From positions 1 to 7,418 of the forward strand of contig OMQY01000242.1 in the NCBI GenBank assembly GCA_900313405.1: 7,418 nucleotides of DNA. Direction: 5' to 3'. The notes under the pieces were generated by a model. That model worked only from the letters and a program-made list of their open reading frames with translations. It had not been told where the DNA came from and made no database searches. The DNA is from an uncultured Eubacteriales bacterium. Lineage in GTDB: Bacteria; Bacillota_A; Clostridia; Saccharofermentanales; Saccharofermentanaceae. This document shows positions 1 to 5,921 of this stretch, piece after piece (positions within the stretch are counted from its first letter, which is position 1; the number at the start of each line of letters is the position of its first letter). A program made the translations under genes and the position numbers.

Positions 1-125
1 TAGCATTTTGGTAGCGTTAAGGTTTCATTTCAAAAAACTCGGTATAAGGCACTGCTTCTTAAACTGGAAGAGCGCGAATAAAAGGCATAAAGCAGAACTT
101 AGGCGTTTAATCTGTCAACTTATAG

Positions 126-131
126 TATAAT
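126..131 (+). promoter_or_regulatory. Probable -10 box upstream of the guanylyltransferase gene
   Basis: An exact TATAAT lies 29 bases before the ATG at 161. At the usual 16-18 base distance upstream (about 102-109) there is only a GCGTTT-like stretch, so no convincing -35 box is visible. Initiation would be expected near 137-140, giving a leader of only about 20-25 bases. A second overlapping hexamer, TATAGT at 121-126, is also possible. Confidence 0.5.
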
Positions 132-150
132 ATCTGCATATTTGATCTAC

Positions 151-155
151 GGAGG
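151..155 (+). promoter_or_regulatory. Ribosome binding site of the guanylyltransferase gene
   Basis: GGAGG ends 5 bases before the ATG at 161, which fixes the start of the first gene. It lies in the loop of an 8-bp inverted repeat (134-141 with 159-166) whose right arm contains the start codon. Confidence 0.8.
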
Positions 156-160
156 CATAT

Positions 161-1243
161 ATGCAGAAGGCAGCGGTAATAATGGCAGGCGGCGGCGGAA
201 CGAGATTCTGGCCGGTATCGAGGATGGCAACTCCTAAGCAGCTCGCAAAGCTCACGGGTGATGACGTAATGCTCAATGAGACGATCAAGCATTTCGATCA
301 CGTGATCGGGCGGGAGAATACCTTTATTGTTACCAATGAGGTTCAGGCTGAACTCATGAGCAAGGTTCTTTTCGATGAGGTCGACAGAAGTCACATCCTG
401 ATCGAGCCTGTGCAGCGCAATACGGCGCCCTGTATCATATATGCGGCAATGACATTGAAGAAGCTATATGGTGATGCGCTGATGGCAGTTCTGCCGGCGG
501 ATCATCATATCGGTGATCTTCGTGAGTATGAGCGTGTATTGAATCTTGCGCTTGATACGGCAGAGAATACTGACAGGATCGTAACGATCGGCATAAGACC
601 GTCTTTCCCTTCGACAGGATATGGTTATATCGAATTCTCGTCTGACCCGATAGAGCAGGGCGGAGAGGTCTACTCGCTCCGTAAGTTCGTCGAGAAGCCT
701 TGCCTTGAGGTGGCTAAGGAGTATGTGGATTCCGGTCGTTTCCTCTGGAATTCCGGCATGTTTATCTGGAAGGCATCGGTGATCCTCGATTGTTTCAAGA
801 AGTATTTGCCTGATATGTATTCTGCTATGGAGAAGATCTTTGACAAGCTGCGTACTTCGTCCGAGGCGGAGGCTATCGCCGAGGTCTATCCCACGCTCGA
901 GAAAGTTTCCGTGGACTATGGGATCATGGAGAAGGCTGACAATGTCTATGTTATACCGGCTGAATTCGGATGGAATGATGTGGGATCGTGGGAGTCTTTG
1001 GATGATGTTTTCGCTAAGGATGAGAACGGGAATGTCAGGGTCGGTGATTCCAAGCTGATCGACTGCAGTGATTCCGTGGTATTTGACCAGGCGGGCGATA
1101 AGCTCATAACCGCGATCGGCGTTAAGGATCTGGTTATCGTTCAGACTAAGGACGCTATCCTTGTGTGTGATAAGGCACACTCTCAGGATGTTAAGCTCAT
1201 GGTCGATAAGCTCAAGGCCGAGGGAAGGGAAGACCTGCTCTGA
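161..1243 (+). CDS. manC: Mannose-1-phosphate guanylyltransferase (GDP-mannose pyrophosphorylase)
   Basis: This 360-residue cytosolic enzyme is predicted to convert mannose-1-phosphate and GTP into GDP-mannose and pyrophosphate, the donor for mannosyl and related residues in surface glycans. Motifs seen in order are the nucleotide-binding GGGGTRFWPVSR at residues 10-21 followed by PKQ (25-27), EPVQRNTAP (82-90), PADHHI (112-117), TGYGYIE (152-158), VEKP (177-180), WNSGMFIW (196-203), VDYGIMEKA (251-259) and GWNDVGSW (270-277). These are hallmarks of the ManC/AlgA nucleotidyltransferase domain. The length matches single-domain members, and the C-terminal cupin-type phosphomannose isomerase domain of bifunctional enzymes is absent, so isomerase activity must come from elsewhere. 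The ATG has GGAGG 5 bases upstream. Its TGA overlaps the ATG of the next glycosyltransferase by one base, tying donor synthesis to transfer. Exact sugar specificity (mannose rather than another hexose) is inferred from motif similarity. Confidence 0.93.
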   Translation: MQKAAVIMAGGGGTRFWPVSRMATPKQLAKLTGDDVMLNETIKHFDHVIGRENTFIVTNEVQAELMSKVLFDEVDRSHILIEPVQRNTAPCIIYAAMTLKKLYGDALMAVLPADHHIGDLREYERVLNLALDTAENTDRIVTIGIRPSFPSTGYGYIEFSSDPIEQGGEVYSLRKFVEKPCLEVAKEYVDSGRFLWNSGMFIWKASVILDCFKKYLPDMYSAMEKIFDKLRTSSEAEAIAEVYPTLEKVSVDYGIMEKADNVYVIPAEFGWNDVGSWESLDDVFAKDENGNVRVGDSKLIDCSDSVVFDQAGDKLITAIGVKDLVIVQTKDAILVCDKAHSQDVKLMVDKLKAEGREDLL

Positions 1244-2415
1244 TGAGGATCGCGATCGACCTGACAGCTACGCCGAAGAGCAAGACAGGCATCGGCAGAT
1301 ATATGCTGGGATTACTGAAGGGCCTTCAGGCGGAGGACCGTGATAATGAATATTACCTTTTCGCTCAGGATGATGATCTGGACGGCTTCGGAATCTATGC
1401 GGATAATTTCCACATGGTTCCCGTTAAGAGCAGGATCTTAAGACGTCAGTATATACGTATCCTGTGGGAACAGATCGTGTTTCCGTGGCGACTTCGTAAA
1501 CTGAAGATCGATGTGCTGCACTGTCCGAATTACACGATGCCCTATACTTCACGTCTGGTCTATCGTCATCTGGCGGTTCAGGGGACTTTCCACGATATGA
1601 CCTATTTTAATCTTCCCGAGTGCCATGTAGGCTGGAAGAGGGAGATGTTCAAATGGTATATCAAGAGGACGGCCCGATCATGCGATAAGATACTTACCAT
1701 CTCCGAGAATTCGCGCATAGATATCCCCAAGTATTGCCGTCCCCGTAACCCGGATATAGCGGTCACTTATATGGGCATCAAGGAGGACTTCCTGAATTCT
1801 TCTCCTGCGACGGACGAACAACTTGCCAAGTATCGGATCGATTCCGATTATATCCTCTATGTCGGAACTCTCGAGCCGCGGAAGAACGTGCCGGGGTTGA
1901 TCGCCGGCTATCGTGCGCTTCCCGACGATGTCAGGGCTCGCTATAAGCTTGTCATTGTCGGCAAGAAAGGGTGGATGTACGATGAGATCTTCGACAGCGT
2001 CAATGGCGATCCTGCCCTTCGCGACAACGTTATCTTTACCGGGTTTGTTGATGATGAGGACATGCTGCCCCTGATGCATTCAGCTTCTGCTTTTGCCTAT
2101 ATATCTCTATATGAGGGATTCGGTATTCCGGTCATCGAAGGCATGGCTTCGGGAGTACCGACGGTTACTTCTTACGGTTCGTCTCTGGAGGAGGTCGCCG
2201 GCGGATGTTGTTTCCTGTGTGAGCCAAAGTCGGCGGATTCTGTTGCCGAGGCTCTGTCTTCCGCACTCGATATCGCGCAGCAAGCCAAGTCCGGAGATCC
2301 TGCCGCTTGTGAATTCATTAAGGCTGCCCGTGATCGCGCCTCGTTCTTTACATGGAATGCCTGTGCTCGTGAGACGGTAAGGTCGTATGAGATGGCAAGG
2401 GAGAAGCGGAAATAG
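1243..2415 (+). CDS. GT4-family glycosyltransferase, probable mannosyltransferase (MtfB-like)
   Basis: A 390-residue GT-B-fold transferase of family GT4, predicted to act on the inner face of the membrane and add a sugar from a nucleotide donor to a lipid-linked glycan. The N-terminal half has the TGIGRY loop (15-20) and FHDMTYF (116-122). The C-terminal donor domain has YVGTLEPRKN (206-215), FTGFVDDEDM (265-274) and the EX7E motif with E291 and E299 in LYEGFGIPVIEG. The TGIGRY, EPRKN and EGFGIPVIE combination resembles the MtfB/WbaZ-like mannosyltransferase group. Together with the adjacent GDP-mannose synthase this suggests GDP-mannose as donor, but that is inference. The gene starts inside the stop of the preceding one (TGATG). 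The nearest purine-rich ribosome site (AGGGAAGGGA, 1221-1230) is 12 bases away, so re-initiation by terminating ribosomes is likely. It ends 6 bases from the stop of a convergent gene. No signal peptide or membrane segment is seen. Confidence 0.88.
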   Translation: MRIAIDLTATPKSKTGIGRYMLGLLKGLQAEDRDNEYYLFAQDDDLDGFGIYADNFHMVPVKSRILRRQYIRILWEQIVFPWRLRKLKIDVLHCPNYTMPYTSRLVYRHLAVQGTFHDMTYFNLPECHVGWKREMFKWYIKRTARSCDKILTISENSRIDIPKYCRPRNPDIAVTYMGIKEDFLNSSPATDEQLAKYRIDSDYILYVGTLEPRKNVPGLIAGYRALPDDVRARYKLVIVGKKGWMYDEIFDSVNGDPALRDNVIFTGFVDDEDMLPLMHSASAFAYISLYEGFGIPVIEGMASGVPTVTSYGSSLEEVAGGCCFLCEPKSADSVAEALSSALDIAQQAKSGDPAACEFIKAARDRASFFTWNACARETVRSYEMAREKRK

Positions 2416-2421
2416 GGGCAA

Positions 2422-3288
2422 TCACCTTAATAGCTTATACACACCTCTTCGCATCCGGCCGGGCAACTTGCACACCAGTGCGTGAGGGACAGCGCCGGTG
2501 ATGTAATCGAGCCTTGTTGACCATCCGGTGTAACGAAGCCATTTGTGGAACCTCAGAAGATCCTTGGCATACTGCTTTCCGCCGCGGCGCGCATAGGTGT
2601 CGTCCGCAGTTCTCATATAGACCAAAGCTTCGTCTATGTTGGCACCCTTTGATCCCTTCATCAGCATCCTGACCCAGAGATGATAATCTTCGAAAAGGTG
2701 ATACTCCTCGCTATATCCGCCCGCTTCTATTACCGCACTCCTGCGGAACATTACGGCAGGGTGATTAAACGGCGAACGTTTCCTGGAATATTTACGGATC
2801 TGATCATCAGACGCGGGCACATTGCGGCGGCCGGTGATCATCCCGATCGAGTAGCCGGGCAGGGGCGAGGCTTCTCGTTCGACCTCGGTAACAGCCGTCT
2901 TAAATTCCACTACAGAGGAACTGACTATGTTGATGTCCGGGGCGTTCGCGAGAAGTGTCAGCTGCTTCTCACAGCGATCCCTGACGCTGATATCGTCTGA
3001 ATCCATGCGTGCCACCAATTCATGACGGCAATGTGCAAGTCCCTCATTAAGGGCGATGCCTAACCCGCGGTTAACCGGGAGCTTGACTATATCGATGATG
3101 TCACCTGCCCGTGAGACGAGTTCAGCGATCGATGAGTCGAGTTCGGGCGTCAACGGGCCGTCTTCTACGAGCACGATGTTGTCGGTAGGGAGCGTCTGAT
3201 CGAGCATGCTGTTTACGGCCTCGGTCAGTTCTCCGGCAGATGCTTTTGAATAAACGGAGATAAGAACGGAATACTTAAGGTCCGTCAT
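2422..3288 (-). CDS. GT2-family glycosyltransferase (AmsE-like)
   Basis: A 288-residue GT-A-fold inverting transferase expected to add a sugar to an undecaprenyl-linked acceptor at the cytoplasmic face of the membrane. The nucleotide-binding start SVLISVY (7-13) is followed by VLVEDGPLTPEL (39-50), NRGLGIALNEGL (73-84), the metal-binding MDSDDIS (95-101), FNHPAVMFRRSAV (174-186) with a GGY turn (190-192), and EDYHLWVRML (200-209), where an acidic catalytic base is expected. This layout resembles AmsE, the amylovoran galactosyltransferase group. The donor sugar cannot be read from sequence. The C-terminus is strongly basic and may rest on the membrane. The ATG lies 3 bases after the stop of the upstream phosphosugar transferase (TGATCTATG), with CGGAG in that gene's end 11 bases upstream, so the two are one operon and probably co-translated. 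The role of adding the second sugar is inferred from gene order. Confidence 0.88.
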   Translation of the reverse strand: MTDLKYSVLISVYSKASAGELTEAVNSMLDQTLPTDNIVLVEDGPLTPELDSSIAELVSRAGDIIDIVKLPVNRGLGIALNEGLAHCRHELVARMDSDDISVRDRCEKQLTLLANAPDINIVSSSVVEFKTAVTEVEREASPLPGYSIGMITGRRNVPASDDQIRKYSRKRSPFNHPAVMFRRSAVIEAGGYSEEYHLFEDYHLWVRMLMKGSKGANIDEALVYMRTADDTYARRGGKQYAKDLLRFHKWLRYTGWSTRLDYITGAVPHALVCKLPGRMRRGVYKLLR

Positions 3289-3291
3289 AGA

Positions 3292-4701
3292 TCACTCAAC
3301 TCCGGGGAAAGGCTTTTCCTGTTCGGTCGATACGAATGTACTCTTATTGTCTTCGAAGGTCCTGTTATAAAGATGCGGCGAGAAGATCGCTCTTATGGTC
3401 ATGAATATGATCTTGACATCCTGCAGGATGGAATAATTCTTGATGTAGAGCAGGTCGTAACGGAGCTTATCCTGAGGCGTGGTGTCGTAGTTGCCTGCAA
3501 CCTGCGCCAGACCCGTGATGCCTGCCTTGACGGCAAAGCGCTGCGAGTAACCGGGAATATCCTTTTCGAAGTTGGCAACGAACTCGGGTCTCTCGGATCT
3601 CGGGCCGACAACGCTCATCTCGCCCTTAAGAACATTGATGAACTGAGGGAGCTCATCAAACTTGGAGCGACGCAGGAACTTGCCGAACTTAGTAACTCTC
3701 GGATCGTTCTTACCTGAAATAACGGCACCGGTATCGGCCTCCGCATTCTGCTTCATAGTGCGCAGCTTATAGATCTTATAGGGCTTGTTATTGATCGTAA
3801 GTCTCTCCTGCTTGAAGAAGACCGGTCCTCCGTCGGAAGCCTTGATGATGATGGCGCATACAAGGATGATCGGCAGCGAGAGGATAAGAGCAATGATCGA
3901 GATGATGATATCGACCGTGCGCTTAACGATCCTCTGCTCAAAGGTAAGTCCCATTCTGTCGAGCATGCAGACCATCAGATCGTTAAAGTTGATGATCCTT
4001 GAACGGTACAGACTGATCTCATAGAACTGAGGAACTACGTAAACGACGGATTTGTGCTTGGCTGCCGACAGGATGATGTCACTCTTGACATCCTCGGGAA
4101 CGTCGGGGCAAAGGAAGATCTCGGCATTGGATCTTATGGCTGATCTGACCGCCGACTTGTCGGAATAACGGATCGCCTTGCTCATATTGAGCTCGAGGCC
4201 CTTGAGCGACGGATAGATCTTATCGCTTACCGCCTTCATCGTAGCCTTGTTCGATCCGATGATGACCAGATCCCCGTTGGCATACATCCTGTGAGCTACA
4301 AAACTGCAGAGCATCTCCCAGATGAATACATAAACGATGAGCACGGCAAAGCTTAAGAGTACAACGCTTCGGGGGAAGGCACGCTGTTCGGTAAGGTCCT
4401 TCGCAGAGAGCGTTATGAGCGTGAGTATGAAACTGAAATAAAGGGTCTGTGATACTACGTCGATATTCTTCTTGCGGAAAAATCTCGGCATCTGAAGAAA
4501 GTCAGCCAGGAAGATCGTGGCTATCGTAATAATAGGCATCAACGCCGTATATGCCTCATAGTTGTTCATTATCGTGTGCTCGTAGTCGCGACCCAGTACG
4601 GCGATAAAGCTCGTAACGTACGCGAAATGAACCACGACAGCCAGTCCCAGCAGGAACACTATCTTAAACAGATGCGGGACTGTTATGATCTTTCCGTTCA
4701 T
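3292..4701 (-). CDS. Polyprenyl-phosphate sugar-1-phosphate transferase (initiating glycosyltransferase)
   Basis: This 469-residue inner-membrane enzyme of the WbaP/WcaJ/CpsE type is predicted to transfer a hexose-1-phosphate from a UDP-sugar to undecaprenyl phosphate, the first step of exopolysaccharide or capsule repeat synthesis. Counting from the ATG at 4701, about four hydrophobic segments lie near residues 11-36, 52-69, 85-99 and 112-133. A Rossmann-like middle domain begins around GDLVIIGSNK (143-152). The bacterial sugar-transferase domain (about 258-442) has its membrane-embedded helix at 263-287, then GGPVFFKQER (291-300), KLRTM, the Asp-Glu pair D349-E350 in FDELPQ, VVGPRSERPEF and GITGLAQVAGNY. 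The length fits the five-helix family. A GTG nine bases upstream (4710) keeps the frame open, but AGGTGA at 4712-4707, five bases before the ATG, is a good ribosome site, so the ATG was preferred. It heads the minus-strand pair with the GT2 gene. Substrate (galactose or glucose) is not decided. Confidence 0.92.
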   Translation of the reverse strand: MNGKIITVPHLFKIVFLLGLAVVVHFAYVTSFIAVLGRDYEHTIMNNYEAYTALMPIITIATIFLADFLQMPRFFRKKNIDVVSQTLYFSFILTLITLSAKDLTEQRAFPRSVVLLSFAVLIVYVFIWEMLCSFVAHRMYANGDLVIIGSNKATMKAVSDKIYPSLKGLELNMSKAIRYSDKSAVRSAIRSNAEIFLCPDVPEDVKSDIILSAAKHKSVVYVVPQFYEISLYRSRIINFNDLMVCMLDRMGLTFEQRIVKRTVDIIISIIALILSLPIILVCAIIIKASDGGPVFFKQERLTINNKPYKIYKLRTMKQNAEADTGAVISGKNDPRVTKFGKFLRRSKFDELPQFINVLKGEMSVVGPRSERPEFVANFEKDIPGYSQRFAVKAGITGLAQVAGNYDTTPQDKLRYDLLYIKNYSILQDVKIIFMTIRAIFSPHLYNRTFEDNKSTFVSTEQEKPFPGVE

Positions 4702-4706
4702 TCTTT

Positions 4707-4712
4707 TCACCT
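4707..4712 (-). promoter_or_regulatory. Ribosome site deciding the start of the sugar-phosphate transferase
   Basis: On the minus strand AGGTGA is followed by AAAGA and then ATG (4701-4699). It matches the 3' part of the extended Shine-Dalgarno consensus. The alternative GTG start at 4710 lies inside this site and has nothing resembling a ribosome site of its own. Confidence 0.65.
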
Positions 4713-4732
4713 GTAATCAGATAATCTATGTG

Positions 4733-4761
4733 ATTATAAACTATTTCACCATCAGTAACAA
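4733..4761 (-). promoter_or_regulatory. Promoter of the sugar-phosphate transferase / GT2 operon
   Basis: Read on the minus strand, TTGTTA (4761-4756; 4 of 6 to TTGACA) is followed after exactly 17 bases by a perfect TATAAT (4738-4733). Initiation would fall near 4726, giving a leader of about 25 bases before the ATG at 4701. A 7-of-8 inverted repeat (4712-4719 with 4731-4738) overlaps the -10 box. A perfect TTGACA also exists further up (4788-4783) but has only GAAGTT at the -10 distance. Confidence 0.65.
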
Positions 4762-4781
4762 CTTCAGGGATACCCCGCCGT

Positions 4782-4810
4782 TTGTCAAATCTTCTTTAAT
4801 TCTTAATAAT
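4782..4810 (+). promoter_or_regulatory. Promoter of the zinc-ribbon membrane protein gene
   Basis: TTGTCA (4782-4787; 5 of 6 to consensus) is followed by a 17-base spacer and AATAAT (4805-4810; 5 of 6). Initiation would be near 4816-4818, giving a leader of roughly 53 bases. The -10 box is embedded in a perfect inverted repeat, so binding there would block RNA polymerase. Confidence 0.6.
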
Positions 4811-4825
4811 AATGCGTTATTATTA
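4804..4825. repeat. Perfect 9-bp inverted repeat over a -10 box (operator-like)
   Basis: TAATAATAA (4804-4812), spacer TGCG (4813-4816), TTATTATTA (4817-4825). The arms are exactly complementary. The left arm covers the -10 box and the right arm covers the expected transcription start. This is the geometry of a repressor operator for a dimeric regulator. The arms are pure A/T, which lowers the weight of the match because such repeats arise more easily in AT-rich intergenic DNA. Confidence 0.5.
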
Positions 4826-4856
4826 GGTTGTCTGCTATATCAGGCTCTATATCATT

Positions 4857-4862
4857 AGGAGG
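4857..4862 (+). promoter_or_regulatory. Ribosome binding site of the zinc-ribbon gene
   Basis: A perfect AGGAGG lies 7 bases before the ATG at 4870. This decides the start. The open frame runs 14 codons further up to a TTG at 4828, but that region contains the ribosome site itself and no second one. Confidence 0.9.
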
Positions 4863-4869
4863 ATGTGCT

Positions 4870-5865
4870 ATGAATTGTGCTAATTGTGGTAGCGAGATCA
4901 CTCCGGGTGCAAAGTTCTGCCGCAACTGCGGAACCCCGGTGCCCTCAGAGATACCCGAAGTAAAGGAAGTAGAAGAGATCGTAAATGAAGTCAAAGAAGA
5001 GGCTCCCGTTGCGCCCGCCGCAGTGATCGCACCTGCCGTTCCTGTCGCAGCCGCAGCCCCGGCTCCTGTCGCACCTGCGGCAACCGTAGCACCTGCATCC
5101 GTTGCTCCTGCTTCGCCTTATGGAGCTCCTCCGGTTCAGAATCCGTATGCCGCTCCGGCTCCCAATCCCTATAAGCCTGCTCCTTCAGTTGCCGCTCCGG
5201 CTCCGGCATACAGCAAGCCTTACGCCCAGCCGCTGCTCGCAGAGAAGAGGAAGGTCAATTATCCCTTGAGGATAATGGCAGCTATCTTTGCAGTTGCTTA
5301 CGTGGTACTTTGTATCGTTCTGGGCACAGGTCAGTTCAAAGACTTCAATGTAGATGACTTTTTCAAGAAGACGGACTTCTGGGTAGCAGATGTGCCTATC
5401 GCTCTGTTCATCCTGTTCATCATCGGACACAAGGTCACCGACGTGATCGCATCCATCGGTTTTGCCGGTATGGCCATACAGCCCATTGTTGAATTCTTCA
5501 AGGAATGGAGCGATGATCTCGATTACATGGAGACGGGCGAAAAGCTTCAGTCCCTGGCCTCGTTGGTTCTTTACATGACCGCTGCAATAATGATGGTCGC
5601 CATTTGTCTTATCGTTGCTTCGTGTGCGAGTGGTTCATTCGGCAAAGGAGCGTCTGTTGCAGCCCTGGCTGTTGCTCTCTATCTGGCACTGATATTTACG
5701 CTGAGACTGGTCGGCTTCTTCATGGTCGGATTTGATGACTATAATGATGACGATCTGAAGATGTATGATATCCTGGATAACATTAAGACGGTTGTTTACT
5801 GTTACGCACCTGTATTCGTATCCATCGCGTTCATCACAGAGAAGAAGGACAAGAAGACTGCTTAA
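4870..5865 (+). CDS. Zinc-ribbon membrane protein with Ala/Pro-rich linker, function unknown
   Basis: I do not recognise a functional family beyond the N-terminal domain. The 331-residue product opens with a zinc ribbon in which C3, C6, C17 and C20 form CxxC-x10-CxxC (MNCANCG and FCRNCG). An acidic stretch (27-44) follows, then a low-complexity linker of Ala, Pro and Val with NPY repeats (about 45-122), a basic patch (125-129), and about five hydrophobic segments near 132-152, 174-205, 231-252, 262-287 and 306-323. A short acidic loop (FDDYNDDD, 288-295) lies between the last two. There is no signal peptide; the ribbon is expected in the cytoplasm. Similar ribbon-linker-membrane proteins are common in Bacillota and are mostly uncharacterised; sensing, scaffold or regulatory roles are guesses. 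The gene is monocistronic, with its own promoter, a perfect AGGAGG and a strong terminator, so it is probably not part of the polysaccharide operon it diverges from. Confidence 0.85.
   Translation: MNCANCGSEITPGAKFCRNCGTPVPSEIPEVKEVEEIVNEVKEEAPVAPAAVIAPAVPVAAAAPAPVAPAATVAPASVAPASPYGAPPVQNPYAAPAPNPYKPAPSVAAPAPAYSKPYAQPLLAEKRKVNYPLRIMAAIFAVAYVVLCIVLGTGQFKDFNVDDFFKKTDFWVADVPIALFILFIIGHKVTDVIASIGFAGMAIQPIVEFFKEWSDDLDYMETGEKLQSLASLVLYMTAAIMMVAICLIVASCASGSFGKGASVAALAVALYLALIFTLRLVGFFMVGFDDYNDDDLKMYDILDNIKTVVYCYAPVFVSIAFITEKKDKKTA
5002..5235 (+). repeat. Low-complexity Ala/Pro-coding tract
   Basis: Imperfect repeats of GCN-CCN codons (for example GCTCCTG, GCACCTGC, GCTCCGGCTCC) encode the Ala/Pro/Val linker of the zinc-ribbon protein, with NPYAAPAPNPYKPAP near its end. 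The units are not exact, so this is compositional rather than a clean tandem array. The tract could vary in length between strains. Confidence 0.6.
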
Positions 5866-5889
5866 GAAGGTTTTCGAGGATAAATACAG

Positions 5890-5921
5890 ACGGCGCGGCC
5901 TTGCGGTTCGCGCCGTTCTTT
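5890..5921 (+). terminator. Rho-independent terminator after the zinc-ribbon gene
   Basis: ACGGCGCG (5890-5897) pairs perfectly with CGCGCCGT (5909-5916). Additional G-C pairing in the loop side (5899-5900 with 5905-5906) is possible. The stem is followed by TCTTT (5917-5921). It starts 24 bases after the TAA at 5863-5865. The U-tract is short and interrupted, but the stem is very GC-rich. Confidence 0.8.

Noticed and set aside
464..1180. 238-residue open frame antisense to the guanylyltransferase gene
   Set aside because: It lies wholly opposite a gene with unmistakable ManC motifs and its translation shows no domain. It is explained by the codon bias of the sense gene.
1678..2079. 133-residue open frame antisense to the GT4 gene
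   Set aside because: It is opposite the conserved donor domain with the EPRKN motif, and has no recognisable domain or ribosome site.
4828..4869. 14-codon N-terminal extension of the zinc-ribbon protein from a TTG start
   Set aside because: The extension contains the AGGAGG that serves the ATG at 4870, and the zinc ribbon naturally begins MNCANCG.
5002..5235. Possible tandem repeat array or CRISPR-like structure
   Set aside because: The units are irregular, in frame, and encode a plain Ala/Pro linker. There are no constant repeats with unique spacers.
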